This document shows, piece after piece, positions 45,887-58,199 of a stretch of 64,000 bases of DNA. The notes beneath the pieces were generated by a model. It ran no database searches, was not told the DNA's origin, and saw only the letters and a program-made list of their open reading frames with translations. A program made the position numbers and the translations under genes. How positions within the stretch are numbered: the stretch's first letter is position 1; each line of letters opens with the position of its first letter. The stretch is from Heterocephalus glaber (Eukaryota; Chordata; Mammalia; Rodentia; Bathyergidae), in contig NW_004624784.1 of NCBI RefSeq assembly GCF_000247695.1, positions 9,699,518-9,763,517 on the forward strand, in the 5' to 3' direction.

Positions 45887-46383
45887 TCAAACAACTTGAT
45901 TTTAACTCCTAGCCTCCAGAACTGTAAGAAAGTGAACTTCTGTTTAAGCCACCCACTTTGTGGCATTTTGTTGCCACAGCCCTAGCAAATGAATATATCC
46001 TCATACATAGACCTTTGGGTCCCCCTCTGTGTGACTTCCTCCTGTCTGGTAAGCCAGCTCCACAAGCACCATTTGCTTCAGCAGCTCCAAACTGATCTTT
46101 GCTTTCTTAGCTCATCAGGTCAGCTGGACTCTGTTTGGGTTCCACTTCCTGTGCTGCAGTTGAGAAGTTGTTCCCAGCCAGGGAGCTGGTGAACATCGGA
46201 CTGACATTCTCAGGGATTGTGCCCTGTCTGATGCCTGAAAACAGTTATTTAGTACATTTTATTCAGTTGTGTAGTTGTGTATAGTGAAAGCCTGTGCCAG
46301 TATTTGCTGCTCTGTCATAGTCAGAAATGAAATTTCTATCCTAACTTCTCTATTTGAATTAATTTTTCAGTCCTGTCAGCACC

Positions 46384-46835
46384 TGTGTTAGCTTTCCAGC
46401 ACTATGACAAAATACCTGAGATTATTAACCTATAAGGAAGAAAGATTTATTTTGCCTCATGGTTTCAGAGGTTTCAGCCCATGGTTATTTGTCTCCATTG
46501 TTTCCGGGCCTTTGGTGAGACAGCACTTCATGGAGGGGGAGTGGGTGGTGGAGCAAAGCTGCTCCCCTGGTAGCCAGGAAGGAGGGAGGGGGAGAGAGAG
46601 AAGGAGAGAGAGGAGAGAGGAGAGGGAGAGAGAGAGAGGAAGAAGAAGAAGAGGAGAGGAGAGGAGAGGAGAAGGATGGCTGGGGTCCCAAAATTCCCCT
46701 TCAAGGGCACAACTCCAATGACCTAACTTATTTCCACTAGGCCTCACCTCCTAAAGGTTCTTCCACCTTGCAATTGTGCAATTAACCCTTCAACACATGG
46801 GCCTTCCAGGGACATTCCATATCTAAACTATAGCA
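46384..46835 (-). mobile_element. ERVL-MaLR-type solo LTR with expanded purine tract
   Basis: + strand ends TGTGTTAGCTTTCCAGC and AAACTATAGCA. Its middle contains a (GA)n/(GAGAG)n expansion at 46573-46673. Confidence 0.8.
46573..46673. repeat. (GA)n / GAAGAAG purine tract
   Basis: About 100 bp almost entirely purine inside the LTR; the open frames over it are low-complexity. Confidence 0.95.
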
Positions 46836-47125
46836 TTGCAACTCTAAAAGATAGGTTATTTATTAAAAAAAAGATAGGTTATTTATCCTCAGGTTTTCAC
46901 AGATAAAAACAAAAACAAAAAAGTAGAGATAAAAAGAGAATAACTTGTTCAAAGACGTATATTTATAATGGTGAAGCTAGACTTGGGTCTGGGGAATTTA
47001 GCTCCAGACTCCCCATTCTTATGCATCAACCTGTTATCTTACAGTAATTGGTGCTCAATGAATGCATTTAAATGAATAAATAGATAGTGGTCTCTTCTGC
47101 CTTTCTTGTCCCTTTCCTTTTTGTT

Positions 47126-47215
47126 TTTTGGGTTTTTTGGGTACTGGGGATTGAACTCCAGACCTTGTGCTTGTGAGGCAGGTGGAACCACTGAGCTAAA
47201 TCTCCGGCCCCTCCA
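47126..47215 (-). mobile_element. ID-like SINE with perfect 13-bp TSD
   Basis: GGGTACTGGGGATTGAACTC...GAGCTAAATCTCCGGCC. TTTCCTTTTTGTT flanks it at 47113-47125 and 47216-47228. Confidence 0.9.
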
Positions 47216-47229
47216 TTTCCTTTTTGTTC

Positions 47230-48670
47230 CACCTGCTCAGGAAAATGCCAACCTTATATGAGTCCAAAATCTCCTCCATCCAAACTGCCAAGTGCACTGG
47301 AGAAAATGATACTTCTTAGGAGATTGAACTCCTCCTAAGTTACCAAGTTATCCTGTCCTTCAACAGTATCTGTAGGAGATTGGTCCAAGAACCCCACTTC
47401 CCCTAGGGTACCAAAATCCATGGGTGCTCAGGTCCCTTATATAAAATAGAGATTTGCATATAACTCTCACAATCCTCTCATGTACTTTAAATTATCTCTA
47501 GGTTAGTTATACTGCCTTACACAGTGCAAATGTTGTGTAAATAATTCTTATACTGTGTTGATTAGGGAATAATAACTAGGGAAAAGTCTGTACACATTCA
47601 TTACAAACACAATTTTTTTCAAAAAGTTTTGACATCTGTGGGTGTGGAACTCACCGAGATGCGGGCCAACTGTAATTCCTGTTTCCCTGGTCTTTGCCTC
47701 CCATGTGTCATAGAGTTCTCACTTCAAATCTCAAACCCCTGTACCTCTCCCTACTCCATTTTCAACAGTGAACTGTTTCCTACTCATCTCTGCAAATTTG
47801 ACTTGTTTTGGCACCCATTCTTGCCTTTTCCTCTGCTGTCAAAATATTTGGTGTTTCTCTATCAAAGGCTCTTCCGCTTTTAGCTACTACCCTGTGCCTC
47901 TCTTCCCGCTCACAGCCCAGCCTTTGGAAGTGTTGTTTACATCCTCTCTCTGCACCTCCTCCTCTCCCTCTCACAGCCAGCTCCCTCCATCCCTGCAATC
48001 TGCTTTCTGTCCTCATTACTTCACTCTTGATTAATTGTGTCCTTGTGTTTTCTTTAAACATATTTATTCTTTTTTCTGTCTTGATTTGTATATTTAATTC
48101 ATTTATTATTTTTTCTGCTTTTTGATTATTTGAGTCATGAATTTCCCACTCTTCATTTTTGTCCTAGAGATTATTATGTGTATTTTCTATTTTTATGCAT
48201 TGGTTTCTCTTTTGTCCAAGAGTATTTAACTGAAAAATTTTTTTAAAAATTGAGTTGTAGAGTCTCTTGTTTTCTAGTTTTGTAATTAACATTGATTTTG
48301 TTGTATTTTAGTTAGATATTTTGGATTATTTCTACTTTGGGGGAATTAAAAAACTCTCTGTGGCTTTCCATATAGAAAGCTCTGTGGATATTCCACAAGT
48401 AGCTTGTAAACAAGATAAATTTCTTATTTTCAAATTACAGAGTTCGATATATAAATTAGCTAAATCTGTATGATTAATTAAATTTCATTGCTTCCATATT
48501 TTCATTTATTTAGGAATACATGAGTAGCAGAGACCCACATTCTTCCCTTGCATATGGCTCAGGTTTGTCCCTGCTCTCCACATGGTGTTGGGGAGGAAGA
48601 GATGTTCGTAGGATTGTTTCATAGCCTGGAGCACCAGTAGGAGAGGAGTGGAAGTATGAATTCCCTTGCT
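47230..48670. other. Intergenic, old repeat-like and AT-rich sequence
   Basis: 47680-48030 is C/T-rich and resembles an old repeat. 48030-48520 is AT-rich, possibly antisense LINE. No gene. Confidence 0.4.
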
Positions 48671-48674
48671 TCCA

Positions 48675-48815
48675 AATGGGCATTAGTCTTCTAGAGCTGC
48701 TATAACAAAAGGCACATCCTGGGTGGCGTAGACAACATAAATTTGTTTTCTGACAGCAGGGAGGCTGGAAGTCCAAGAAAAAGGGTTCTGGCAGGGTTGG
48801 CTTCTCCTTTCTCCC
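48675..48815 (-). mobile_element. LTR-like repeat fragment
   Basis: GAGCTGCTATAACAAAAGGC...TAAATTTGTTTTCTGACAGC...GGCTGGAAGTCCAAGAAAAA is an antisense old LTR-class pattern. Confidence 0.5.
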
Positions 48816-48819
48816 CCTA

Positions 48820-51800
48820 CCCTTCCACAACCCCCCCCACCAAGTTTGAAGGAGAGTAGCACTGATTAAAATGTGGCATATTAGTGCTTCAGAAGAGAGT
48901 GGAGGAATTCACCTTCCCAGGGATTCTGGCCAAATCTGAAGTAGTCCAGGGAGATTTTCACTACGATTGCTGTCCTTCCTGGATAGACTCGCTGCTCTCT
49001 GTGCCTTTTTGAGGATCCTTCACAGAATGACAGATGTCTTTCAGGTGGATTTTGAATTCATAGTCAAAATGTCCCTGGGTAGGGGGCCATGCCACTTTCA
49101 AATCAGGGCTTCATTTCCTTCAACCCTAGTATAGGTTTGGGGGCAAAGAAAAGTTGAGGAAGGCAACCAGGTAACTGGCAGGAAATGTGAACCTTTCAGG
49201 TTGGTGGAACTTGCCCCACAGGAAGATTGTAGTGCTACATGGTACATGGTACATAGTTGGAGGAGGCAAAATGTCTCTGTGGTTTCTAAGATCAAGATCT
49301 GCTAGCATGAAGTCTAAGAGCTGTAGTTTTTGACAGTCCTGAGTGGTCTTATCATCTCCCTATTCCTGGCACAAGAAGTAACAAGGGTATCAGGAAGCTT
49401 AGGAGCCTCTCTGCAAATGCGGTGTGGCCTTCATTATTCTGCCTGATTGTCATTGTGGCCCATGAAAACATCATGGCACTTGGATTTCAGATTTGCCTCT
49501 AGGGGTAGAATGAACTTGGCAGGCTAGAACATTAAAAACAAATAATGAGTATCTTGATCCATAGGAGCAAAAAAAGGAACATAACTCAATAGATAGAATT
49601 TTCCAAGTAAGCATTTTCTGCTATAAAATTTTCTTAAACTTTTGCTGCCCACCTGAATTTATCTATCATGGTGCCCTCTGGATAAAACAAATGAGCAAAG
49701 AACAAATGAAGAGTTGCAGCAGAACTCAGCATCCTGTTTTTCCTCAACTCTGCCTGTGTATCGTTCTGATTTTATACAGCATATGCATCCTCCTACTGCA
49801 GGGACATGTTTCCTGCTTGCAAAATTGTTCATAATTTGTGTATTAGAATTAAAGAGATGACTGTTTCCTGGTGTTCTACAAAAAGGACCAAGACTTCCAG
49901 GTGCTCTGCCATCTGAAGACATTTAAGAACCACAGTTAATAGCTCAGGGATCAGATGGTGAAAGACATCTGGGTCCAGGTGAGAGAAGCGATTCTTACTG
50001 AACAATAGGTTAGAGGCTAGGCCAGCAGCAGAATTATAACAGGACCCCTGGGTCACTGCCTTCTTGTTTATCTTGGGAGTCCCTTGCCAGAGTCTAAATC
50101 TGCTGCTATTTTGTGTCAACCTAGTGTCTCCTTGGATGCAGGGAAGGCAAGATAGGAATAGGAGGCTAAGGCTCTGTGAGCAGGCCCTGTATTCTCCTTT
50201 TGGTCCCCACACTGCCAGGCAAGGTTCTGGGAAAAGAGTTAGTGCTCAATACATGTTTGCTGATTGGTCTTTGGAGCATTAGATGGCCTCTGTGAGGCTA
50301 CAGTGCACTGCAGTGAAGAAGAGTGCCTGGAATAGGGAAGTCAGTGTCCTTAGGATAAAGCTGTTCTCTACTCCCAGTGCTCCTATCTCCAATACTTTCT
50401 CTTTCCCCAGTGTCTGTGCTCAGGGCTGCGTGTGTGCTAAGTGGTGCCTTAGGCTATGAGTACAGATGAAACCCCAAATTCTAGAGTTTACTTTCCCAAA
50501 TGGTTAACTCTCTGTAGCCAAAACAAACAAGTCTCTTAGAGCTTTAGGAGTGTAGACCTCAGAGTACTGCTTTGATTCTGATGATTCAGAATTTTTCTGT
50601 TCTGAAGTCTAAAGAGGACTGACAGGAATGCTCCAGGCTGACATGGCTTCAGGCCGTCATTCATGAATCTCCTCTCCCTCTGTAAGTCTTCCTGGGGTTG
50701 ATCCTTGCCTCTGATTGCATGGACCATATCTGTCCACAGCTAGGAACATGTCTGAAGAAGATGCTGGAGCATTTGACTGGTCTCCAATAATGAAAAGCAT
50801 GTGAACACGAAGAGAACAGGAAAAGGGTGTGGGTGGCACCTTCAGGATCCCAGCACTTCACACTAAGCTTTCTGAGCCAAGGGTATTCCAATTGGCTCAC
50901 GTAGGAATGTCCAGAAAGGTGGAAACTGTGAAGGAAAGGAGACAGTGGAACAGAAAGCAGAAAGGAGGAAGAGTGAGGTGTGAGTCTCATACAGGGCAAA
51001 GGAAAGACAAGAAATAGATGGCTGAAGACAAACCAGCAGCCACAAAAAACTTGTCCCCAGGATCAAGATCTGGGCCTAAGCAGATGTGGAACTGGCAGGG
51101 TGGCAGCCCACTGCTAGGTTGCAGTAGTCATTCATTCTGAAGGGTCAGCATCCCTGCTGTTCCACTTGTCGTGCCATGCCTATGAAATCTCTGTGAATAT
51201 TATGAGATGACCTTTGACCTAAGAATGGAGCAGTGAATGGGTAGCGTTGGGAATGGAACTTGGACCAATCTTACATGCAGATAGAATAGAATTTACTGAT
51301 CTTGTGTAATTTTAGAGTACCAGTAAAGTCCACCATGGCACCTCCACTCCCCAAACATCTCTGCCTAGCTAGATAAGATTGCTGAAGTTATATATTATAT
51401 CCTAATTGCTTTTGCTTATGGCTATCACTTAGGCAAAATCATACAGAAGAACTGAAAAGACCAATCTTTTACGCACTAGTTTTTAATTACACCTCAAGAT
51501 GAATAGGCAGTATATCCTGAAAACAAATATAGGTAAGGGGAGAGTGTGTGTGATAACTTGATGGCTGAGTGAAGTATGTGGCCAGGGAACCCCAGGACAT
51601 AAAGGCAATGGAGAGACCAGAGGATCTTCATGAAGTTTACAGAGCCCACCTCGTAGTTTTACTCTGCTGATTCTGGGCAGACTTTCCATTTACTTTTGTA
51701 CTTGATGAAGTTATTTCTCTGCCTAGGCAGAGAAAGAATGGGCAAATTGTCAGGAATAGCTTGCAGAAAGAAGGAGCCTACAACTGGAAAGAGCTCTGTG
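48820..51800. other. Unassigned intergenic sequence
   Basis: No gene, RNA or clear repeat recognised; a possible L2/MIR end near 50220-50275 (AGTGCTCAATACATGTTTGC). Confidence 0.45.
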
Positions 51801-51807
51801 CACAGAG

Positions 51808-51897
51808 TCACCAGGCTCTAGGCTTGGCTGTGCCAATTGTTGGCTTCACAATGACATCACTCTTGGGGAGTCACTTTCTTCAGCTGTAAAATGGGTG
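51808..51897 (+). mobile_element. MIR-like SINE
   Basis: CTCTTGGGGAGTCACTTTCT followed by TCAGCTGTAAAATGGG. Confidence 0.75.
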
Positions 51898-51899
51898 AT

Positions 51900-52610
51900 T
51901 TGGGGAGTCTGTATATGAGGGCAGAGAATGGCCAGGAGTGATGTATGTGTCCCACAAATTGAGCATGATCCAGCTGGCTATCCTTCCCTCTTTCCTGTAT
52001 TTCAGAGACAAGTAGGCTGAGAAGTGGCGATGGTAAAAGAGAACAATGGCCAGGTGCCCACATGTGACATTAGGCAGGAAGAACCTCTGGAGCCTGCAAT
52101 TCTGCCCCGGCAATAGCCTCATTTTGTCCTTGTGTCTCTAGGCTGTGTGCCACACCTTGGGAGCCTGCCAAGATGCCTGGCACCACCTCTGTGACCCAGG
52201 AGCCATGTGGTGCTGGGAAGGGGCTTTGAGGCCAGCTTCTGTACATTGGGGGATGAGAGGTTCTCCATGCTGCCCCTAGAAGAGAAATCCCCAGGTGAGG
52301 CCATGTAGAAGAAGGGCTTTGCAACAGAGGAATGGGATGAGGCATTGTTGCTCTGATTGCTGAAAGATACTCTTCCTCATGGGCAGGAGATGGGAATGTG
52401 CAGCAGGCTTTGAAGAAGCTGAGGGTTTGCAGGGGAGGGGTTCCCACCATCACTCCACCAACTCACTTGCTCTCCTCTCCATTTAACCAGTTTTCTGGGT
52501 GAACAGCAAAGAAACAGCATCTCTGAGATTTTATGTCCAGATGCTAGGATATAGCAACATGAAGAAGAGAGGAAGGAGGGATATGGGCCCTCAAGACCCA
52601 TCAAGGCTCT
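51900..52610. other. Unassigned intergenic sequence
   Basis: Nothing recognised. Confidence 0.5.
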
Positions 52611-52739
52611 GAAGTGAGAATTGAAGCCCACAGGGAGAGCAAAGATGCAGAAAAAGGAAATGGCAAGCAGAGCTTTCTCCCTAAGCCCTGACTCACTGAG
52701 TGGGAGGGGCAGCTCAAACCTGCAGATGCATGATGACTA

Positions 52740-53690
52740 TTGGCCACCTGCAGAAATTCATGACCACCAAACCAGCACTCAAAAATGTTGTGAAGGACAC
52801 TCTAGAAAAAGATAATGAGAACCACAACTCAATGAACCCCAACAGAATGAATCCACCAGTCAAGGCAAGTAATTAAATGGGGAGGAGGGAACCAACATCA
52901 GGAAAATAAAATGAAAAGGATAAGTCAAAATATATCAATTATAACCATCAAAGTAAATGGTCTCAATTCAACAATCAAAAGAAACAGACTGGCAAAATGG
53001 GTCAAGAAGCAAAATCCAACAATATGCTGCATACAAGAAACACATTTAATTCAAAAAGAAATTCATAGACTGAAAGTCAAAGGATGGGAAACAATTCTCC
53101 ATGTGATAGGAATCCAGAAAAAAACAGGGTAGCTTTTAATTTGGAGACAAAGTAGATTTCAAGCTAAGAGTGATTAAGAGAGACCAAGAAAACCACTGCA
53201 TTCTTGTAAAGGGAACAATCCAATAGGAAGAGATAGCAATCATAAGTATATATGCACCAAATAGCAGTGCACCCAATTATATAAAACAAATATTAATGAA
53301 CATGAAAAATCATATAAACACTAATACAGTTGTAATGGGGGACCTCAATACCCCACTGTTACAAATAGACAGATCAACTAGACAAAAAATCAACAAAGAA
53401 ATATCAGAACTGAAACAAATTTTTGAATAAATGGACTTAGTAAATGTCTACAGGGTGTTCCACCCCACAACATCAGAATACACATTCTTCTCAGATGCAC
53501 ACAGGACATTCTCCAGAATGAATTACACACTAGTTTATAGAACATGCTTAAGTAAATACAAAGGATTTGAAATTATCCCATGCATATTATCAGACCATAG
53601 TGGAATAAAATTGGAAACAAATGGCAAAATAAACCATGAAAACTTCATAAACATGTTTAGCCAGTTTTCTTTAGAACTCTCACAGCAAGT
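52740..53690 (+). pseudogene. LINE-1 fragment: decayed ORF2 endonuclease region
   Basis: A LINE-1 remnant in sense orientation. Two frame pieces are readable: 52911-53132 with KVNGLNSTIKRNRLAKWVKK and CCIQETHL (N-terminal part of the APE-type endonuclease), and 53431-53730 with TSEYTFFSDAHRTFSRMNY and LSDHSGIK (C-terminal part). Between them the frame is broken by stops and shifts. The reverse-transcriptase domain is absent, so the copy is dead. The LINE-1 endonuclease nicks target DNA for retrotransposition. Left boundary approximate. Confidence 0.88.
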
Positions 53691-53984
53691 GCTCTTACAG
53701 CTTTGTGAGACACGATTGTCAGGTAAATAGGGATATTTGTCTCAAACAGAGAAGTTTATAATATATGCTACTAATGGCTCAGGGTGGGAAAAAATAATTG
53801 AGCCAGAGAAATAAAGATATGCCTCTTTTGGTTTTCAGGACTCCATGAGGTTTCATAGAATGAGGAGAGTGGTGCTCCCCATTATCTCCTATTTTAGGCA
53901 ATTTGGCACCATGCAATGTCTGTGCTCATTTACACCTTCCATCCTTATCCTGCTAATGCTGCTGCCTTGGCCCTTGAAATGACA

Positions 53985-54145
53985 GGTCTCAGCATCAAAA
54001 TATATGGATTTCCATCTTTAGTTCTCTGGTGGGCTTGCTTTGTGACCTTTCAGTAGATCATTAATATCACAGAGCCTCAGTTTCCTTATCTTTGAAATGG
54101 AAATAATGATTTTCCTCTCCAGGGTTATTGTGAAACCCCAAATCT
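53985..54145 (+). mobile_element. MIR-like SINE
   Basis: TTGCTTTGTGACCTTTCAGT...CAGAGCCTCAGTTTCCTTAT...TTGAAATGG. Confidence 0.75.
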
Positions 54146-54149
54146 ATAA

Positions 54150-54505
54150 TATCAATGCTCCTGGTAATAATTATATGTCAATGTTGTACATAAAGATTTT
54201 CATCTTTCTTACACATATGCATAAAATAAGCAGTTCTAGAGAACTAGGAAAGATATTTACCTACTTGGTCTAACATAACCCACCTAATCTTGTTTGGGGC
54301 AGGGAGGAGGTGCTTGGAAAAGACTTTTGAAAGAAGTAGCAGCAGATCAGAGAGCTATAAGGCACAGCTAAGAGTAAGCAGGTGAAGATGGGGGTTGGAG
54401 TGAAAAGCAGAGATTCCCAGAGCATGTGCTGAGATCAGAGGGGAACTAACACGCTGTGCTTGGTGAACTTCAGCAAAAATTGAAGACATCAGGATCAAAG
54501 ATGGG
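54150..54505. other. Unassigned intergenic sequence
   Basis: Nothing recognised. Confidence 0.5.
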
Positions 54506-54511
54506 GGAGGC

Positions 54512-54890
54512 TATAGTTTGGATGCTGAACATTCCTCAAAGGCCCATGTATTAAAGACTTATTCCCCCAAGATGGTGCTGTTAGAAGGTGGTGGAATCTT
54601 TAGAAGTTGGGGCCTAGTGGGAGGACTTCAGGTCACTGAAAACTTGCCTTTGGGGGGACTGTGAGACCCCAGCCCCTTCTTTCTCTTTGCTTTCTGGCTG
54701 CTGAGGTAAGCAGTTTGTTCTGCTGTCCATGACCCATCATTGCCATCTGCCACTCTCGATAGGGACCTAGTGCAATGGGTCCACCTGATTTTGGACTGGG
54801 ACCTTCGGAACTGTGAACTGGATGAATTTTCTATCTTTATAAGTTAATTAACTCAGTTATTTGGTTATGGTAAAATGTAAAAGATTAATA
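54512..54890 (+). mobile_element. ERVL-MaLR-type LTR, diverged
   Basis: CTATAGTTTGGATGCTGAAC...GTTGGGGCCTAGTGGGAGG...GCTTTCTGGCTGCTGAGG...TCGGAACTGTGAACTGG. The 3' end is degraded. Confidence 0.7.
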
Positions 54891-54899
54891 GAGAAGTGA

Positions 54900-55940
54900 T
54901 GTCCCTTGAAGGTACTACTAACATACTGGACATGTGGTGCGGTTGAACAAACAATGCTTCAAGTAGGCAGAGGAGTGGGGGTGACTGTTGTTAGGGTTGG
55001 GAGGTAGGCATGAAGGTAATTGATTTATCCACCAGGTATTTGTTGAGTGCCTACATAAAGTGAGGCATCGTGCAATGTGTCAGAACTCTGGCCTAGGGCT
55101 GGCCCTCATGCTAAGCATAGTTGCAACATGGAAGCCCCAGACCATATTCTATTCCATGTGCCTGTGCTGCCTCTCCTTTCTCCATGAGTGCAATCAGTGG
55201 GGTTTTATTTTCATTATTATCTTCCCATTTTTACAAGGCAAAATGTATTTGTTATATCAAGAACTCCTTCTTTGCTCAATCTTCATGTGTGTGTCTATGC
55301 ACGCTTGTGTGGCCACATTGTATAAATCCATGTGTGCATATCATGTGCATCTTTGTGTTGACTCAGGTGTAGAAGTTGGGTTAGATTTGGCAGTGGTACC
55401 TCCAGTGATGGGTGTGGTTGAATCCAAGGTGCTGGGATCAGATCAGGAATGAATCACCAGGAGAAGTTTAAAGCAGATGAGATCAGAGGCCGAGGGTTAA
55501 CACCACAACTAAGGAGAGGTTCAAGTGTACACTGGAGTGTCTAACAGAAAGCTGTCATAGGATGGAAAAGCACAAGGCAAAGCACAAGGCAAGCACATAG
55601 GGAGAGTTTCCAGGATAGATGCTCTAGGCAGCACTAGATTGTCCTTGTGTAGAGCATGGGCAGGGCTTCGGAATTATGAGTGTGTTCTGCAGTAGATTCT
55701 TCTAAGGTGTTGGTGTTAATTAGGTGGGCTATTGACTCTTTTGATATTCCAGTTGCCATTTATACCTTGTGTGCCCACTGTGTGAGTGGGCATTGTGACT
55801 GGCTTCATGGGGCACAGGGCAATGCTGAAGAGATGTGGCTAGTGACTAGGGAGAGTTTACAATTCCCTGGAATAAGCAGCCTGCTCTTAGTAAGTACCAT
55901 TGAGTAAGCATGGACCTGCTATAAAATTTGCTAATTCTGT
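54900..55940. other. Unassigned intergenic sequence
   Basis: Possible L2/MIR end at 55020-55090; otherwise nothing recognised. Confidence 0.45.
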
Positions 55941-55957
55941 AAGAGTTTGCTAATTCT

Positions 55958-56039
55958 TTTTTTTTTTTGTACCGGGGATTGAACTCTGGTCCTTGCGCTT
56001 GCAAGATAGGCAGCAGAACCAGAGCTAAATCCCCATTCC
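55958..56039 (-). mobile_element. ID-like SINE with perfect 17-bp TSD
   Basis: T-run, TGTACCGGGGATTGAACTC...CAGAGCTAAATCCCC. AAGAGTTTGCTAATTCT flanks it at 55941-55957 and 56040-56056. Confidence 0.93.
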
Positions 56040-56339
56040 AAGAGTTTGCTAATTCTAACACAAGGTGATGACAGGAAACACAGAAAAGGAAGGAATCAGT
56101 TCTTGCTGGGGACTGGGAAAGGCTTCATGGAGGAACTGGTTACCAAGATGAATCTTAATGGGGGATGATAGTTGAAAAGACATTTCTGCTGGAGGACATG
56201 ATACTGCTATAAAAAAGCTTTGGGAAAATGCCAGGTGAATGAGGAGCAGGTTCATTTGGCTCAAGTAGGACCCATATCTGAGAGCAGCGGGACGGTGGTG
56301 TGGGATACTTGGTTAGAGAATACCTTCTGGGAATAACCA

Positions 56340-56720
56340 GAGTTCATTAATAAATATTTACTCAGTACCTACCATCTGCCAGACACTAAGAATGTGAAAC
56401 TAAATAGAACATAACTCTTGTCCTTGCTGGGTTTGCAGACAGTACTGATAGCAGAGCTACAGGAAGTGAGGGTGCATAGAGAGAAATTCAGCTAATCTGG
56501 GGAGATAAGGGAGGTTTCACAGAAAGGCAATATGTTTGAACTGGGTCTCAAACTAACAGTAGGCTCCAGGTTGCCGGGCAAAGGTTGAGGCGGAGGTGGG
56601 CTGGGTGTCAGAGGTATTGCAGTTGGAAGAAGCAATGTGGTAAAGTGGGGCCACTGGTGAGCAGCAGGCATGTTCCAGGAACCTCAGGAAAACAGTGCTG
56701 AATGTCTCTATGTTCTGGTC
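56340..56720 (+). repeat. Ancient interspersed repeat fragment
   Basis: AAATATTTACTCAGTACC...TGCCAGACACTAAG...GTCCTTGCTGGG...GAGGTTTCACAGAAAGGC follows a common old mammalian repeat consensus; name not assigned. Confidence 0.5.
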
Positions 56721-57880
56721 CAGTCTGTACTCTCAGGATAGAGTGATGCATCAGGCATGGTTGTATCCTCTTTCTGGTTGGGAAGGGAAGAGAGGGTAGA
56801 CAAAGATAAGGGTATTTTCTGAGTGTGAGAAACTTTGAGAAGAACATAAACAGTATATACTGTGAAGACTAACTTGGGCAGAGGGGTTGGGGGAGGGCTA
56901 TATACAAGTGGTGGGAGTTGGGGAGGATCCAAACCTGGGTCTGATTTGCCCAGACAGACAGGGTATGAAGGCAGGAAGTGGCTGAGGAGGACATTCCTGC
57001 TCTGTATCAGAGCTCTCCAAAGTGAAGCAGAGAACTCGGAGTCCATAGGCAGACAGGAGCCCCTCCCCGGCAAGGTCCACTATATGAGGACTTCTTATGG
57101 AAATGCTCCTTTTAACTTTTCAAGCCCTTTACTTTTCCCTACCAGAAGATGGTACCAGGCACACAGGAGAAATCACAGGCAGTGACTGGGGTGAGTGGCC
57201 ACTCCTGGGGGGAAGGCAAGTTCTCTGCTGAACATGCATCTCTGGTAGGTGTGCCTTTCAGAGAAGGAGGCCTCATGACTCCCAGAACACCTACACCTGC
57301 ATTGGATTGAGTTTCCCTTGTCTATTCTTCTCTGGGCACAAGGGGGCAGCAGAGTCTTGAGCTTGGCAGGCTGCAGAGCCAATACAGGGATAAGGATTCT
57401 TCCTTTCCTGCATGTTCACTGCCTGCTTATTTGCCTAAAGCCTATGCCACCCCACCCCTTGTTCTCCCAGACCTTGATCTCTGGATGGGGGAATCAGAAA
57501 GAGGAGGGCTGCAGCTAGCACAGTTCTCACTGACCTTCACGCACCTGTCCATACTATGCACTGTGTTACCTCCACAACAGAGGCTAAGACCCAGAAAATC
57601 TGACCCAGATCTGCCAGCTCCAGGGCCCCTGTAGAAATGTAGTCTGGATAACATAAGCAGCTGGAATACAGACCACAGGAGAGGCACACCAACTGACCAT
57701 TGCAGAGGAAGCCTTCTAGGCCTGCTCTGCTGTAATGAAGACTTCCCAAAAGTTCCTGATGCTGGAGCAAGAGCCCAAGTGAAGTGGGTTTGAACATTAG
57801 ATAGTTCATTAGAACCATTCAGCAGCTGTGAAGTCCAGTGTATGTGGCAGATCCCATATAAGAAGTAGGAGTACATGGGT
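56720..57880. other. Unassigned intergenic sequence
   Basis: No gene recognised; the open frames on both strands here (longest 144 codons, minus strand) match no family I know. Confidence 0.5.
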
Positions 57881-57889
57881 CACATATAG

Positions 57890-58190
57890 GCTTTTTCAAA
57901 AAGTTCACCATCTGGTGGGCAAATGGCCATTACAATAGAGTGTGACAAATTCAACAAGTGAAAAGGTTCAGGGCACTGGGGAACCAGAAAAGGTGCATGA
58001 AGCTTGTTGAGGGGTGGTTAGTAGAGGAAGGTCAGAGAAGGTTTCCTGGAATTAATGCCCAAGATAAGTTTACAAGACAATCGCTTTTAACCAACCAAAG
58101 GGAAAGAGGGCTTTCTAGGCAAGGTGCCAGGCAATGCATGCAAGAGATTAAAGTCAAGAAACAACCTGAGCAACATTAGAAGTTCTAGAA
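57890..58190 (+). repeat. Ancient interspersed repeat fragment
   Basis: AGGTCAGAGAAGGTTTCCTG...AAAGAGGGCTTTCTAGGCAA...AATGCATGCAAGAG resembles the same repeat class as 56340-56720. Confidence 0.45.
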
Positions 58191-58199
58191 TGTTGAGAA

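Larger units (their letters stand above)
45240..45985 (+). mobile_element. Old LTR-like repeat carrying two SINE insertions
   Basis: Order along the + strand: AATGTGGCCTTTATTTGG, GTCATTAGGGTGGACCTAAT, CTTATAAAAATC, AAATTTGGACACAGAGACAC, then after the second SINE CTAGCCTCCAGAACTGTAAG and AAGCCACCCACTTTG. This is a very common old mammalian LTR-class consensus; exact family not assigned. Confidence 0.65.

Noticed and set aside
46404..46747. Arg/Glu-rich and Ser/Leu-rich frames
   Set aside because: Translations of a GA repeat inside an LTR.
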